From an uncultured Moraxella sp. (GTDB lineage: Bacteria; Pseudomonadota; Gammaproteobacteria; Pseudomonadales; Moraxellaceae), in assembly GCA_943908405.1 (NCBI GenBank), contig CALTTE010000002.1, positions 1 to 64,000 on the forward strand: a stretch of 64,000 nt of DNA, written 5' to 3'. This document shows positions 40,266 to 50,954 of the stretch, in pieces. The notes below the pieces were generated by a model. The model did not search any database. It saw only the letters and a program-made list of their open reading frames with translations, and was not told where the DNA came from. Each line of letters opens with the position of its first letter. Positions within the stretch are counted from its first letter, which is position 1. A program made the position numbers and the translations under genes.

Positions 40266-40928
40266 ATGCCATCACCGAATTTTAACGATTTTGCCCCCAA
40301 CGCTCGTTACCGCAATGACTGGGACAATTTATCCGCCACACTATCAAAAATTTATCCGCCCAATCAATCAGCTCTCTTAAAAACTTGGGCAGATGTTTGG
40401 ACAGATGCCAACAATGAGCAAAGCAAAACTGAACAAGACAAAACCGATTGGCTAATTGACTTATTCAATCATCTGTTTGATAACCAAAACACCGTGCTTG
40501 TGCGTGGTGGTGATGAGCCAGAATATTTTGCTAGCACCGCCACAAGCCCTGCCCAAATCTGCTTTGCCCACGGTTATTTTGCCAGTGCCTTGCACGAGAT
40601 TAGCCATTGGTGCATTGCAGGCAAACAAAGGCGGCAACTGGACGACTTTGGTTACTGGTATTGTCCTGATGGGCGTGATAAATCCACCCAAACCGCCTTT
40701 GAACAAGTAGAAATTAAGCCGCAAGCGATTGAGTGTTTATTAACCCACGCCACCGCCAACCGCTTTTTTATCTCCGCTGACAACCTAAATGCCGACTTTG
40801 ACACCAGCGACAGCACCTTTGCCAATGATGTTTACCACCAAGCACTCACCTATCTTCAACATCCTTTAACCCTACCTAAAGACGCCCAAAAATTGCTGGC
40901 GTATTTATTGCTAATATGCCAAAATTAA
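40266..40928 (+). CDS. epmC: Elongation factor P hydroxylase EpmC-like
   Basis: It hydroxylates the lysylated EF-P in E. coli. The family block HGYFASALHEISHWCIAGKQ continuing RRQLDDFGYWYCPDGRD is nearly identical to E. coli YfcM and carries the metal-binding HExxH-like residues. I choose ATG 40266 (220 residues); the frame opens at 40128 but a promoter-like TGTTATAAT lies inside that extension. About 45 residues before the family start are poorly conserved. EpmA and EpmB are not in the window. Confidence 0.88.
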   Translation: MPSPNFNDFAPNARYRNDWDNLSATLSKIYPPNQSALLKTWADVWTDANNEQSKTEQDKTDWLIDLFNHLFDNQNTVLVRGGDEPEYFASTATSPAQICFAHGYFASALHEISHWCIAGKQRRQLDDFGYWYCPDGRDKSTQTAFEQVEIKPQAIECLLTHATANRFFISADNLNADFDTSDSTFANDVYHQALTYLQHPLTLPKDAQKLLAYLLLICQN

Positions 40929-41156
40929 CCACACCAAAATAAACAACATTAATGGTCATATTAACAAGTTTAACAACTCTTCCACCAAAAAAGTCAATCC
41001 TATGCCAAAAACAGCCCATTAGGCTTTAACCGCATATCAAATTTTGATAACATACCCTTAGTTTTATAACATACTCTTAGATAGTAAGCCAACAACCATA
41101 CAGCACCCAACAATTAAGGTGCAAATAATTAAGACAACGCATAAAAAGGAGTAACA

Positions 41157-41705
41157 ATGAAAATGCTCAGCATTCACCCCCAAAACCCACAACCGCGATT
41201 GATTGACCAAGTGGTGGCAAGCTTAAACAATAATGAGCTAATCGCCTATGACAGCGAGCTTGGGTTTGGGCTGGCTTGTCGCCTAGGCAATAACCGTGGT
41301 ATTGATACATTAAAGCCCTTTTTTGGCGATGGCAATCCCGCCACCTTATTATGTCAACATTTAAGCCAGCTGTCGCAATACGCTTTAATTGATGACACTC
41401 AATACCGTCACATCAAAGCCCATCTAGACAGCAATCATCGCTTTATTTTAATGGCCCAAAAACCCACACCCAAAGCCTTAATGCACTCCAAAAATAAAAC
41501 CATCAGCACCGCATTTGCCCATACACCTATAAGCAACGCCTTAATTGATGCCATCAATGAACCTCTTGTTGTCATCGCAATCACCAATACCGACCCCACC
41601 ATTGACCTTCAGCAACTACCAAAAACAATCGTGCTTGCCATCAATAGCGATAATGCCGATTATCGCCCAAAAAGCCCACTCATTGACCTAACTCAACCAT
41701 TTTAA
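41157..41705 (+). CDS. Divergent YciO/Sua5-like protein
   Basis: 182 residues. The start MKMLSIHPQNPQPRLIDQVVASL and the mid part LLCQHLSQLSQYALID match the YciO branch of the YrdC/Sua5 fold. The usual PTDSxYxLG motif is changed to YDSELGFGL and KTIGLRVP to KTISTAFAHTP, so nucleotide and tRNA-related activity are uncertain. AAAGGAG precedes the ATG. TsaC must be encoded elsewhere for essential t6A synthesis. Confidence 0.65.
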   Translation: MKMLSIHPQNPQPRLIDQVVASLNNNELIAYDSELGFGLACRLGNNRGIDTLKPFFGDGNPATLLCQHLSQLSQYALIDDTQYRHIKAHLDSNHRFILMAQKPTPKALMHSKNKTISTAFAHTPISNALIDAINEPLVVIAITNTDPTIDLQQLPKTIVLAINSDNADYRPKSPLIDLTQPF

Positions 41706-41748
41706 TCATTCGCTTTTAAATAATTAGTTACAAAATCAACAAAAACTA

Positions 41749-41777
41749 TTGTAACACCAACAAAAAATTGCTAAAAT
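41749..41777 (+). promoter_or_regulatory. Promoter of beta-barrel protein
   Basis: TTGTAA (41749-41754) and TAAAAT (41772-41777), exact 17-bp spacer with TGC before the -10. The leader would be about 165 nt. Confidence 0.6.
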
Positions 41778-41950
41778 AAGTTTAGTTACGCTTATAAATA
41801 GCTTTTTGATACAAAACTATCATCAAAATTACACATTGACACAAAAAATCGTGTTTTAATAGATGACTTTTGCACCAAAATCGTATTTAATAGTAGCGAA
41901 ATAAGCCATCAAATTGTGAAATCAGTTTGATTACTCACTAGGAGAAATTT

Positions 41951-42748
41951 ATGAAAGCCGTTAAATTAACCACTCTTGCTGTCGTTGCTCTTGCATCAAG
42001 TGTTGCCACAGCAGATGATTACTATATGCAAGAAACCAACCCTGTTGCTATCAGTGCTGAAATTGGTACCTTGGGTTATGGTGCAAGCATTGGCTGGTCT
42101 GTCAATGACAGCACTGAGTTGCAAGCAGGCTGGACAGGTACTGCTCAAGAAAGCACCGCCTTAAATGCAAGTACCAATTCAGGTTTCGTCAAAACCATCG
42201 TTGATAAAGTTGGTGTACAAATACCAGTTAGTGCTGCAACCACCGTTACTACTAAACAAAACAACCCATTTGTTGGCGTACAGTTACGCCCTTTTAGTAA
42301 CTGGCTAACTGTTGGTGCTGGCGTAATGGTTCCAAACACAGAATGGAATGTGAGAGCCACTCACGCAGTTAAATCTGGTGAAGAGACACCAGAATTATTT
42401 AAAGACTTGCAAAGTGGGTACGCTTATCAATCAAGCGATATTAGTGTAACCTATAAAAATTCTAATAAACTTGCCCCTTATGGTACTATTGGCTTACGTC
42501 CTAATCTAAACAACAATTGGGGGATATTTGCTGAAGTTGGTGCCGCCTATATGGGCGAACCAAAACAGTTAGGTCTTAATGTTGCTGTTCGTGCCGCTGA
42601 TATCAAGGGTCAGCAACTTCCACCAACAGCAGTGAATGAACTTAAACAAAAAGTAAACAACGCTTTAAATAGCGACACCGCCAAAACTTTGGAAAAATAC
42701 AACGGCATTTATCCGATTGCCAAAGTTGGTGCAACTTACCGTTTCTAA
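41951..42748 (+). CDS. Outer membrane beta-barrel protein, unknown
   Basis: 265 residues. A signal peptide (MKAVKLTTLAVVALASSVATA) is followed by alternating hydrophobic strands rich in Gly, Ala and aromatic residues and a C terminus ending in the BAM signal-like VGATYRF with terminal Phe. Repeated pairs such as FVGVQLRP... APYGTIGLRP suggest eight to ten strands. Its specific role is unknown. AGGAG precedes the start, and a strong terminator follows. Confidence 0.75.
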   Translation: MKAVKLTTLAVVALASSVATADDYYMQETNPVAISAEIGTLGYGASIGWSVNDSTELQAGWTGTAQESTALNASTNSGFVKTIVDKVGVQIPVSAATTVTTKQNNPFVGVQLRPFSNWLTVGAGVMVPNTEWNVRATHAVKSGEETPELFKDLQSGYAYQSSDISVTYKNSNKLAPYGTIGLRPNLNNNWGIFAEVGAAYMGEPKQLGLNVAVRAADIKGQQLPPTAVNELKQKVNNALNSDTAKTLEKYNGIYPIAKVGATYRF

Positions 42749-42762
42749 TTGTTTTTTCATTC

Positions 42763-42799
42763 AAAAAGACGGCTTAATTGAGTCGTCTTTTTGTTTTTA
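42763..42799 (+). terminator. Terminator after beta-barrel gene
   Basis: AAAAAGACG and CGTCTTTTT enclose a 12-nt loop and are followed by GTTTTT. Confidence 0.85.
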
Positions 42800-42909
42800 A
42801 CGCCTATAAGTTTTTAGTATATTTTTTAGTATTTCTAAATTAGTTACGCTGTTCAACAGTTATACTTATAAAATGATGTTTTTTGATTTTGAGTGATTGG
42901 TTGAGATTT

Positions 42910-43323
42910 ATGTTATTTTCTTTGCAAACGCTTTATTTGATAATGAGTACAGGCATAGCCATTGGCATTTGGCTACAAATATTATTATTAAAACAAAATT
43001 CTGGCAAAATACCAGAAACACCTTTATTTTATTGGCTGTCTTTGGCGGATTCTGCGTGGGTGCTGGTATCGGCAGCGGCACTATATTTTTTGGAATTTGA
43101 CCGCTTAGCGATTAGTGTACCTATTGTTTATGGCATTTATACTTTTTTGGGATTTTTTTATACCGCCAAAAGCGTCAAAAACAGTGGCACCCCTGCACAG
43201 ATTGAAGATGTTGTTTTTGATCCTGCTCATATTCGCTTTACCCAATCATTTGCCTTGACCTTTTTTTTATTGTGTTTGTTTGTTTTATCGTCCCCTTATC
43301 ATAAAATTTTAGTAAATCCTTAA
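42910..43323 (+). CDS. Small four-helix membrane protein, unknown
   Basis: 137 residues from ATG 42910 (a TTG at 42883 would add nine). Four hydrophobic helices at about residues 3-22, 40-58, 66-84 and 110-128, with a short polar loop GTPAQIEDVVFDP before the last. I recognise no family. It lies between the beta-barrel gene terminator and csp. Confidence 0.6.
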   Translation: MLFSLQTLYLIMSTGIAIGIWLQILLLKQNSGKIPETPLFYWLSLADSAWVLVSAAALYFLEFDRLAISVPIVYGIYTFLGFFYTAKSVKNSGTPAQIEDVVFDPAHIRFTQSFALTFFLLCLFVLSSPYHKILVNP

Positions 43324-43350
43324 AAAAAATTAGCACAAATTAAATTTTTC

Positions 43351-43551
43351 TGTTATAATAAACTTGTATTTATGCACCAAAGCTTGATAATAAGTAATTG
43401 TTAAAAGTGAGTTAGACAAGAAACACGTTAGTCCTATGCTGGTTCATCGCTTGATGATTCAATATGGAATGCGTACTTTTGTTAGACGGTATAGCGTGAA
43501 TATTGATTGACACAGTTGTGTCGCAAATGAAACCTAAATAGGAAAAATGTT
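43351..43551 (+). promoter_or_regulatory. csp promoter and long 5' leader
   Basis: An extended -10 TGTTATAAT (43351-43359) predicts a start near 43366 and an untranslated leader of about 185 nt. It includes the inverted repeat GACACA-GT-TGTGTC at 43509-43522. Long structured leaders are typical of cold-induced csp mRNAs. Confidence 0.6.
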
Positions 43552-43764
43552 ATGTCAAATAAAGTATTCGGTACAGTTAAATGGTTCAATGATGCAAAAG
43601 GCTTTGGCTTTATTGCTCAAGAAAATGGTGGTCAAGACGTATTTGCCCACTTTAGTGCCATTAAAGGCGATGGTTTTAAAACCCTAGCTGAAGGTCAAAA
43701 AGTATCTTTTATCTTGGGCGAAGGCAAAAAAGGTCCTCAAGCCGAAGAGATTGAAGCGGTATAA
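43552..43764 (+). CDS. Cold shock protein, CspA family
   Basis: 70 residues. The RNA-binding motifs [15 protein letters not shown] (RNP1, KGFGFI) and VFAHFSAI (RNP2) are intact. It destabilises mRNA structure at low temperature; which Csp paralogue it is cannot be decided. AGGAAAA lies upstream of the ATG. Confidence 0.95.
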   Translation: MSNKVFGTVKWFNDAKGFGFIAQENGGQDVFAHFSAIKGDGFKTLAEGQKVSFILGEGKKGPQAEEIEAV

Positions 43765-43779
43765 AATCACCATTTATTA

Positions 43780-43809
43780 AAAAGCAGCTTATTTTAAGCT
43801 GTTTTTTTA
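43780..43809 (+). terminator. csp terminator
   Basis: CAGCTT and AAGCTG around ATTTT, followed by seven T residues. Confidence 0.9.
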
Positions 43810-43884
43810 TTGGTGGGTTTAATTATTGGCACGAAATTATTAGCACTTGGCTTGATATTGCCTTAATTACGCTACCTTAATTAG

Positions 43885-43981
43885 ACTTCCTGCAAAACTA
43901 TGATTTTATTGAGTTTTAGAGTTTAATAAGCTCTACAGTCAAGCACGTTCCAAAAATTGCAATTAAGGTTTTGCAGGAAGT
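43885..43981. mobile_element. 97-bp MITE-like element
   Basis: Perfect 14-bp terminal inverted repeats ACTTCCTGCAAAAC (43885-43898) and GTTTTGCAGGAAGT (43968-43981) enclose 69 bp with no coding capacity. TTA occurs next to both ends. The CCTGCAAAAC ends resemble those I recall for IS5-type elements (CCTTTGCAAAA), so it may be moved by such a transposase in trans. It sits in the gap before etfB. Confidence 0.65.
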
Positions 43982-44120
43982 TTATTAATTAATACCTTAA
44001 TTAACTTATGCCGATGACTTGTAAAATAGCTCAATAAGCGTTATTATTACTCAATAATTATTGATAATAGGCATTATTTAAACATCAATTTTGTCTAAAC
44101 ACTAATGTTTGAGGGAAATT

Positions 44121-44870
44121 ATGAAAATTTTAGTTGCTGTTAAGCGAGTGGTTGACCACAACGTTAAAGTACGTGTCAAAGCCGACCAATCAGGCATTGA
44201 GCTTGCCAATGCCAAAATGTCCATCAACCCTTTTTGTGAAATTGCCGTAGAAGAAGCGGTAAGATTAAAAGAAAAAGGCATCGCCAGCGAAATTATTGCC
44301 GTCAGTATCGGCACAAGTCAAGCCCAAGAGCAAATCCGTGCCGCCTTAGCACTGGGGGCAGACCGTGGCATATTGGTCGCAACCGATGACAAGCCTTACC
44401 CCCTACACGTTGCCAAAATCCTAAAACAAATCGCAAGCGATGAAGGAGTGGATTTGGTGCTACTTGGCAAACAAGCCATTGATGATGACAATAACCAAAC
44501 AGGGCAAATGCTTGCCGCCCTAATGGACGCCCCCCAAGCCACATTTGCCTCAAACATCAGCATTGAGGACAATCACGCCATCGTTACACGTGAAATTGAT
44601 GGCGGATTGCAGACAATAAAAGTCGCCTTGCCTGCAGTGATTACCACCGATTTACGTCTTAACGAGCCTCGCTATCCCAAGCTACCTAACATTATGGCCG
44701 CTAAGAAAAAACCACTGGAAACCAAAAGCCCCAGTGATTTTGGTGTTACAATGCAGAGCAATATCCGCACCTTAAAAGTTACCGCCCCGGAGGAGCGTAA
44801 AGCAGGCATTCGAGTTAATTCGGTTGATGAATTGATTGATAAACTTAAAAATGACGCCAAAGTTATTTGA
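44121..44870 (+). CDS. etfB: Electron transfer flavoprotein beta subunit
   Basis: 249 residues from ATG 44121 ([19 protein letters not shown]), with GAGGGAAA before it; the upstream TTG at 44109 is not the family start. With EtfA it passes electrons from acyl-CoA and other dehydrogenases to ETF-ubiquinone oxidoreductase. Family stretches: [39 protein letters not shown] and [21 protein letters not shown]. Confidence 0.96.
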   Translation: MKILVAVKRVVDHNVKVRVKADQSGIELANAKMSINPFCEIAVEEAVRLKEKGIASEIIAVSIGTSQAQEQIRAALALGADRGILVATDDKPYPLHVAKILKQIASDEGVDLVLLGKQAIDDDNNQTGQMLAALMDAPQATFASNISIEDNHAIVTREIDGGLQTIKVALPAVITTDLRLNEPRYPKLPNIMAAKKKPLETKSPSDFGVTMQSNIRTLKVTAPEERKAGIRVNSVDELIDKLKNDAKVI

Positions 44871-45113
44871 TCAACTTTGATAAATTTTGATAATCATTGC
44901 TTAATCATTGGCTGATTTTGGTTTAGGCTTTCATAGCCAAGCCACAAATTAAATTTAAACATCAATAAATTTAAATACCAATTAAACTTAAACACCAACC
45001 ATCAGTCATTTTTATCCATTGATTAAACCATTATGTCAAATTATTTTGCCATCAACCAGTTTAAAAATCTCAAGTATTGATAATACAACTCCAGTATTAA
45101 GGACAACTCACTT

Positions 45114-46046
45114 ATGACCATTTTAGTTTATGCCGACCACGATAACAATGCGTTAAAATCTGCAACCTTATCCGCCATTACAGCAGCTGCCACGCTTGGT
45201 GATGACATTCATTTATTGGTTGCAGGCAAAGACTGCCAAAGCGTTGCCAAGCAAGCCTCTAAAATCAACCAAATCAGCAAAGTTATTGTTGCGGATAATG
45301 ATGCTTTTGCTCATCAATTGGCAGAGAATATCGCAAGCCTTGTAACATCTATTGCCAGTCAATACCGCTATATCATTGCTGCCGCTACCACCACAGGCAA
45401 GAATTTTTTGCCTCGTGTTGCCGCTTTGCTTGATGTTGGTATGATATCAGACATTACCGCCATCGTTGATGGGACGACCTTTGTTCGTCCAATTTACGCA
45501 GGCAATGCCAATGAAACAGTACAAACCACTGAAGACAAAATTGTTCTAAGCGTGCGTGCTACCGCTTTTGATGCCGCCACTTATGACGATAACACCGCTC
45601 CTATTGAGCCTTTGGACAAAAGCCACGATTCGCAAAAATCACACTTTATGAACGAAGAGCTTGCCAAGGCTGACCGCCCTGAGCTAACTTCTGCCAAAGT
45701 GGTGGTTTCTGGTGGGCGTGCCTTAGCCAGCGGTGAAAATTTTGAACAATACATCAACCCACTTGCGGATAAATTGGGAGCGGCAATTGGAGCAAGTCGT
45801 GCCGCTGTGGACGCAGGTTTTGTGCCCAATGATTTACAAGTGGGACAAACAGGCAAAATTGTTGCTCCCGAGCTTTATATTGCCGTTGGTATTTCAGGGG
45901 CAATCCAGCATTTGGCGGGAATGAAAGACTCAAAAACCATCGTCGCCATCAATAACGACCCAGAATCGCCCATTGTCCAAATTGCCGACTACTACCTTGA
46001 GGGCGATTTATTTGAGGTGTTGCCAGAGCTAACCGCCAAATTATAA
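45114..46046 (+). CDS. etfA: Electron transfer flavoprotein alpha subunit
   Basis: 310 residues. The C-terminal FAD-binding region [23 protein letters not shown] followed by [20 protein letters not shown] is complete. A 243-bp AT-rich gap separates it from etfB, longer than usual for this pair. Confidence 0.96.
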   Translation: MTILVYADHDNNALKSATLSAITAAATLGDDIHLLVAGKDCQSVAKQASKINQISKVIVADNDAFAHQLAENIASLVTSIASQYRYIIAAATTTGKNFLPRVAALLDVGMISDITAIVDGTTFVRPIYAGNANETVQTTEDKIVLSVRATAFDAATYDDNTAPIEPLDKSHDSQKSHFMNEELAKADRPELTSAKVVVSGGRALASGENFEQYINPLADKLGAAIGASRAAVDAGFVPNDLQVGQTGKIVAPELYIAVGISGAIQHLAGMKDSKTIVAINNDPESPIVQIADYYLEGDLFEVLPELTAKL

Positions 46047-46050
46047 CCGC

Positions 46051-46090
46051 AAAACGACAGCTTATCGTTTTTACTGGGTTGTCGTTTTTA
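46051..46090 (+). terminator. etfA terminator
   Basis: AAAACGACA and TGTCGTTTT around a 20-nt loop, ending in a T tract. Confidence 0.75.
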
Positions 46091-46195
46091 TCAATTCACC
46101 ACGATAGATTATCCTATTGATTGACTAATACTGACAATCAATGCTTTTATTATTTTTAATAAAAACCTTAATAAAAAAACCTATTCGGAGACATT

Positions 46196-47551
46196 ATGAA
46201 TCAATACGATTATGATTACATTGCTATCGGTGCAGGCAGTGGCGGTATTGCCAGTATTAATCGTGCGGCAAGCTATGGGGCAAAATGTGCCTTAATTGCT
46301 GGCGGTGCGATTGGTGGCACTTGCGTTAATGTGGGTTGTGTGCCAAAAAAGGTGATGTGGTATGCTGCTAGTGTGGCTGATACCATCAACCATTATGCTT
46401 CTGATTATGGCTTTTCGGCTCAAAAAACAGCGTTTGACTTTAAAACATTACAAGCCAATAGACAAGCCTACATTGACCGCATTCATCAATCTTACCATAA
46501 AGGGCTGGATAAAAATGGCGTAACACTGATTGACGGGTGGGCGACATTTGTTGATAGCCATACCATTCAAGTCAATGGCAAAGAGCTAACCGCCAAGCAT
46601 ATTGTCATTGCCACAGGGGGTACGCCGATGGTGCCTAACATTAAAGGGGCAGAATATGGCATTGATTCTGATGGCTTTTTTGCACTTGATGACTTACCTA
46701 AGCAAGCGGTAATTGTAGGTGGCGGTTATGTTGCCGTTGAGCTGGCTGGCGTATTAAATAGCTTGGGCGTTGAGGTTACTTTGATTGTGCGTAATGCCGC
46801 CTTACTTGTCAGTTTTGACAATGAAATTAGCGAACAATTAAAGCAGCTAATGCAAAAAAATGGCATTCGTTTTTTAACCACTTGCAATGTTACTGCCGTC
46901 CAAAAAGACAACGATGGTCTAACACTCAAACTAAGTGATGGCAACACACTTAAAACCGATTGTTTAATTTGGGGTACAGGTCGCAAGCCCAATACTGCCA
47001 ATCTCAATCTTGACAAAGTGGGTGTTAAAACTGACAATAAAGGCTACATTATTACTGATGATACATTCAATACTAATGTTGAGGGCATTTATGCCGTGGG
47101 CGATGTTATTGCTGGGGGCGTGCCTTTAACTCCAGTTGCAGTAGCTTCAGGACGGCGATTGTCTGAACGTTTATTTAACAACAACCCAAAACCGCCAATT
47201 GATTATAAAATGGTACCGACGGTTATCTTTAGCCATCCGCCCATCGCTACCGTTGGGCTTAGCGAGCAAGACGCCACCAAACAATTTGGCGAGGACAACG
47301 TCAAAGTCTATAAAAGCAGCTTTACTCCAATGTTTAGTGCCGTTACCAGCCACCGTGAACCGTGCTTGATGAAGCTTATTTGCACAGGCGATAATGAAAA
47401 AATTGTAGGATTGCACGGCATCGGCTTTGGGGTTGATGAAATGTTACAAGGCTTTGCAGTTGCTATCAATATGGGAGCAACCAAACAAGATTTTGACAAC
47501 ACCATCGCTATTCACCCTACAGGGTCAGAAGAATTTGTTACAATGCGTTAA
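46196..47551 (+). CDS. gor: Glutathione-disulfide reductase
   Basis: 451 residues. FAD-binding GAGSGGIAS is followed by the redox-active [13 protein letters not shown] (Cys43 and Cys48), NADPH-binding [14 protein letters not shown] near residue 175 and the C-terminal HPTGSEEF catalytic His-Glu. The middle motif lacks the charged pattern of trypanothione reductase, and Gor is the best fit. GGAGAC lies before the start. Confidence 0.93.
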   Translation: MNQYDYDYIAIGAGSGGIASINRAASYGAKCALIAGGAIGGTCVNVGCVPKKVMWYAASVADTINHYASDYGFSAQKTAFDFKTLQANRQAYIDRIHQSYHKGLDKNGVTLIDGWATFVDSHTIQVNGKELTAKHIVIATGGTPMVPNIKGAEYGIDSDGFFALDDLPKQAVIVGGGYVAVELAGVLNSLGVEVTLIVRNAALLVSFDNEISEQLKQLMQKNGIRFLTTCNVTAVQKDNDGLTLKLSDGNTLKTDCLIWGTGRKPNTANLNLDKVGVKTDNKGYIITDDTFNTNVEGIYAVGDVIAGGVPLTPVAVASGRRLSERLFNNNPKPPIDYKMVPTVIFSHPPIATVGLSEQDATKQFGEDNVKVYKSSFTPMFSAVTSHREPCLMKLICTGDNEKIVGLHGIGFGVDEMLQGFAVAINMGATKQDFDNTIAIHPTGSEEFVTMR

Positions 47552-47627
47552 ACATTTATCTTACTTAACGCAACTATTTACAACCCGACAACCACCCAGA
47601 TTGGCGGTGCTTTTTTTGGGCAAAAAA

Positions 47628-47636
47628 TGTTATAAT
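47628..47636 (+). promoter_or_regulatory. Extended -10 before map
   Basis: TGTTATAAT, 28 bp upstream of ATG 47664, just after gor; no matching -35. Confidence 0.55.
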
Positions 47637-47663
47637 ACCCCATCTGTGCCAATGAGACTACCT

Positions 47664-48452
47664 ATGAATCCGTCAATCCCCTTATTAAACGATGATGAAA
47701 TTCTAAAAATGCAAGTAGCGGGGAGACTTGCTGCTTCATTGCTTGAAATGCTAGATCAACACGTTAAAGTTGGGGTCAGCACAGGCAAATTAAACGACCT
47801 TGCCCATCAATACATTTTGGACAATGGGGCTACCCCTGCACCGCTCAATTATAACGGCTTTCCCAAATCTATCTGCACCTCCATCAATCACGTGGTTTGC
47901 CACGGTATTCCAAGCGATGAGCGTCTATTAAAAGATGGTGATATTATCAATATTGACGTTACGGTTATCAAAGATGGCTACCACGGCGATACCTCAAAAA
48001 TGTGGCTCGTTGGCAATAGTTCCATTATGGCAAATCGGCTTTGTGCTGTTGCCCAAAAGGCTTTGTATGCAGGAATAAGCGTGGTTAAAAATGGGGCAAA
48101 GCTTGGCGACATTGGGGCGGCAATTATGGACGTGGTAACACCTGAACGCTTTAGCATTGTCAGAGAATTTTGCGGACACGGCATTGGCAAGCAATTTCAC
48201 TGCGAGCCACAGGTTTTGCACTATGGCAAAAAAGGCACAGGCACGACCCTAACAACAGGAATGGCATTGACCATTGAGCCGATGATTAATGAAGGCAAGT
48301 GGCAAACCAAAGTAATGAAAGACGGCTGGACTGCCATCACCAAAGACCGCAAACTATCCGCCCAATGGGAGCATACACTCATTGTTACCGATAACGGCTG
48401 TATTGTTACCACCGCTCGTCAAGAAGAAAATCTTGATTTCATTCGTCAATAA
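47664..48452 (+). CDS. map: Methionine aminopeptidase, type I
   Basis: 262 residues from ATG 47664 (MNPSIPLLNDDEILKMQVAGRLAA). The open frame starts far upstream inside gor, but the promoter-like TGTTATAAT lies between. It removes N-terminal Met. Metal ligands are visible in INIDVTVIKDGYHGDTSKMW, EFCGHGIGKQFH, TIEPMI and SAQWEHTLIV. Confidence 0.94.
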   Translation: MNPSIPLLNDDEILKMQVAGRLAASLLEMLDQHVKVGVSTGKLNDLAHQYILDNGATPAPLNYNGFPKSICTSINHVVCHGIPSDERLLKDGDIINIDVTVIKDGYHGDTSKMWLVGNSSIMANRLCAVAQKALYAGISVVKNGAKLGDIGAAIMDVVTPERFSIVREFCGHGIGKQFHCEPQVLHYGKKGTGTTLTTGMALTIEPMINEGKWQTKVMKDGWTAITKDRKLSAQWEHTLIVTDNGCIVTTARQEENLDFIRQ

Positions 48453-48577
48453 CCCATCAATAAAATTGGCGTAATTTACTAACTTAACTATATTAAATTT
48501 AATTATAATTCAGTTGGGTGTAACGCAAATTAAATCTAAATACCCTCTATCACAACAGTAGCCACGCTAAACACACT

Positions 48578-49417
48578 ATGCAAACTTATTTAACCTTATT
48601 AAACCACATATTAACCAATGGCGATGACAAAAGCGACCGTACAGGCACAGGCACACGCTCGGTATTTGGTTACCAAATGCGTTTTGATTTAACCCAAGGA
48701 TTTCCACTATTGACCACCAAAAAGGTACATTTTCGCTCGGTAATTTATGAACTCTTATGGTTTTTAAAAGGTGATACTCACGTTGGTTATTTAAAACAAA
48801 ATAAAGTCAGTATTTGGGATGAATGGGCAACCGAAGAACAAACCGCTAAATTTGGTAGGGTTGCTGGCGAATTAGGACCAATCTATGGTCATCAATGGCG
48901 AAACTTTGGGGCAAGTAAAGCTGATACGGGCTACTTAAATGACGGCATTGACCAAATCGCTTGGCTGATCAATGAAATTAAACACAATCCCAACTCACGG
49001 CGACTGATTGTTACTGGTTGGAATCCCAAAGAAATTAACGAGGTTGCCCTGCCACCCTGTCATACGCTGTTTCAATTTTTTATCAATAATGGCAAATTGT
49101 CGTGCCAGCTGTATCAACGCAGTGCCGATGTATTTTTGGGCGTGCCATTCAATATTGCCAGCTATGCCTTACTCACGCATATGATAGCAGCGGTTTGTGA
49201 TTTGGCGGTGGGTGAATTTGTTTGGACGGGGGGCGATACCCATTTATACCATAATCATTTTGCCCAAGCCAAGCAACAATTAACACGGCAACCGCTACCG
49301 CTTAGCCAGCTCAGCCTCAATCCCGCCATCAAAAGCATTTTTGAATTTGATTTTGACGACATTCGCTTAGATAACTATCAATCACACCCCGCCATCAAAG
49401 CAGACGTTGCCGTATGA
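48578..49417 (+). CDS. thyA: Thymidylate synthase
   Basis: It methylates dUMP to dTMP using methylene-tetrahydrofolate and yields dihydrofolate. 279 residues. The active-site cysteine is in [11 protein letters not shown], with [23 protein letters not shown] and HLYHNH also conserved. It overlaps folA by four bases (ATGA), the enzyme that recycles its product. Confidence 0.97.
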   Translation: MQTYLTLLNHILTNGDDKSDRTGTGTRSVFGYQMRFDLTQGFPLLTTKKVHFRSVIYELLWFLKGDTHVGYLKQNKVSIWDEWATEEQTAKFGRVAGELGPIYGHQWRNFGASKADTGYLNDGIDQIAWLINEIKHNPNSRRLIVTGWNPKEINEVALPPCHTLFQFFINNGKLSCQLYQRSADVFLGVPFNIASYALLTHMIAAVCDLAVGEFVWTGGDTHLYHNHFAQAKQQLTRQPLPLSQLSLNPAIKSIFEFDFDDIRLDNYQSHPAIKADVAV

Positions 49418-49950
49418 TAAAAACTCATCTCAATAATCACCATATTCGCTTGGTTCACGTGGTGGCATTTGACAATAACCGCTGTATTGGTAGCAACAAT
49501 CAGCTGCCTTGGCATATTCCAGAAGATTTGGCTCACTTTAAACGCCTAACCGATGGCGGGGTAATACTGATGGGACGCAAAACCTTTGAATCAATCGGCA
49601 AGCCATTGCCCAATCGCACAAGCTGGGTTATTACAAGCGATGATGCTTGGCAATACCCCACAGTCAAAACCGCCCAAACGCTACAAAACGGTTTGATGCT
49701 AGCCATAGACGATGTCAAAAAAAGCCAACGACCCAACGAACTGTTTGTGATTGGTGGTGGGCAAATTTTTAGCCAAACGCTCAAATGGGCTGATGTTTTA
49801 CAAATTAGCCGTATTGATTTGGACAGCAATGGCGATGTATTTTATCCACATTTTGACGACCAATTTACAATGACCGATAAACAATCACTCACCAGCACAA
49901 CAGGCATTGCTTTAGCCTTTGAGTGCTATCAACGCTTAAATACCCCTTAA
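49414..49950 (+). CDS. folA: Dihydrofolate reductase
   Basis: 178 residues. [31 protein letters not shown] holds the substrate-site Glu/Asp region, then [15 protein letters not shown] and [10 protein letters not shown]. An N-terminal tail of about 12 residues precedes the fold. It is coupled to thyA by overlapping stop and start. Confidence 0.96.
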   Translation: MIKTHLNNHHIRLVHVVAFDNNRCIGSNNQLPWHIPEDLAHFKRLTDGGVILMGRKTFESIGKPLPNRTSWVITSDDAWQYPTVKTAQTLQNGLMLAIDDVKKSQRPNELFVIGGGQIFSQTLKWADVLQISRIDLDSNGDVFYPHFDDQFTMTDKQSLTSTTGIALAFECYQRLNTP

Positions 49951-49977
49951 GCTACTTGGTATACCCCACCAACCCAT

Positions 49978-50012
49978 AAAAAACAAACAGCCAAATCAGC
50001 GGTTGTTTTTTA
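49978..50012 (+). terminator. thyA-folA terminator
   Basis: AAAAAACA and TGTTTTTT flank an imperfect GC part (CAGCC/GCGGTTG region), with a T tract. Confidence 0.75.
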
Positions 50013-50126
50013 GGCGTTTATTTTTTAAATACACAAACACTTTTGCTATTTTAATCTTTTTTTACTTGACCAACTCATAAACCTAGTTTTTAATATTTCA
50101 TAAACTAATTTATAAAAGAGGTCATA

Positions 50127-50578
50127 ATGCAGATTCCCACCCATTTAAAACACAAACCGATTTTAAAACTGGAAGCGTACAACAAAATTGATGGCAAATA
50201 TGCAGAACAGCAAACGGACACACAAGGCTTATCGGTTGGACTGGCTCAATGGCACAGCAAAAAAACCTGAACAAAACAAAAATTTATCGGCAAAAATATG
50301 GCGACAAAACACAGACAAAAACCAATGGTCAAGACAATCTGAAGAAATCCCCCTTGCATCGCACTTTGGATTTGGCGACATTGGTTGTCTCAGCCATTGC
50401 TTATGCCCAAAAAGGCGTGATTCTTGGTGATGAGCGTTTTTCTGTTACCACCGCTTATGACGATCATTTGTTGCAACTGTTAAAAGACGGCATAAATAAA
50501 GACAGCGAGCATCTCAAGGCATCGCTGGCACGTTTATTAAAAGTCGCCAAACAAATTGACTTAGATGGGCTAAGCTAG
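50127..50578 (+). pseudogene. DUF6530-like gene with two frameshifts
   Basis: ATG 50127, with AGAGG upstream, starts MQIPTHLKHKPILKLEAYNK and GLSVGLAQWHSKK. The frame breaks at the A7 run (50259-50265), continues one frame over as PEQNKNLSAKIWRQNTDKN and SRQSEEIP, then breaks again at the C5 run (50349-50353) before LHRTLDLATLVVSAIAYAQ and the end at 50578. Removing one base in each run gives a single 149-residue protein. From memory it resembles the family called DUF6530; the name is uncertain and the function unknown. Confidence 0.75.
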
Positions 50579-50954
50579 CCATTTATTGGTTATAAGTATT
50601 TTATGACAACTATTTTTGGAGATGGCTTAGGTGGCTGATAACTTGATTATTTCGTAAAAATCAACCAAACCAAAATCAATCCAAGCGGTCATTTGATTTG
50701 CCAGCCATTCAGTGGGATTGGCTTAATTAAGCCTATCTTGATAAATGGTTTTGATAAATTATTAAGTTTGTTTTGATAAATTGTCTTGATGATCGCTTTT
50801 AAATGATTGCTTTTAAATACTTAATCATTTGCACCACGCTAATCAGACAATCAGCCATTTGATTTTTGAGCGAATTTATTTAACGATTTCGTTTTATGGT
50901 TTATATCCAATACACGGTGATTGATATCCATTACACTAGATTACACTAGGAAAA
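50579..50954. other. Non-coding gap in the degenerate region
   Basis: 376 bp of AT-rich DNA with short irregular repeats of TTTTGATAAATT and TGCTTTTAAAT. I see no gene, RNA or terminator in it. Confidence 0.6.

Noticed and set aside
47593..47617. CACC/GGTG plus T run after gor as terminator
   Set aside because: A four-base stem is too short to support the call.
47427..47663. N-terminal extension of map
   Set aside because: It overlaps gor, contains a promoter-like TGTTATAAT, and is not part of the methionine aminopeptidase family.
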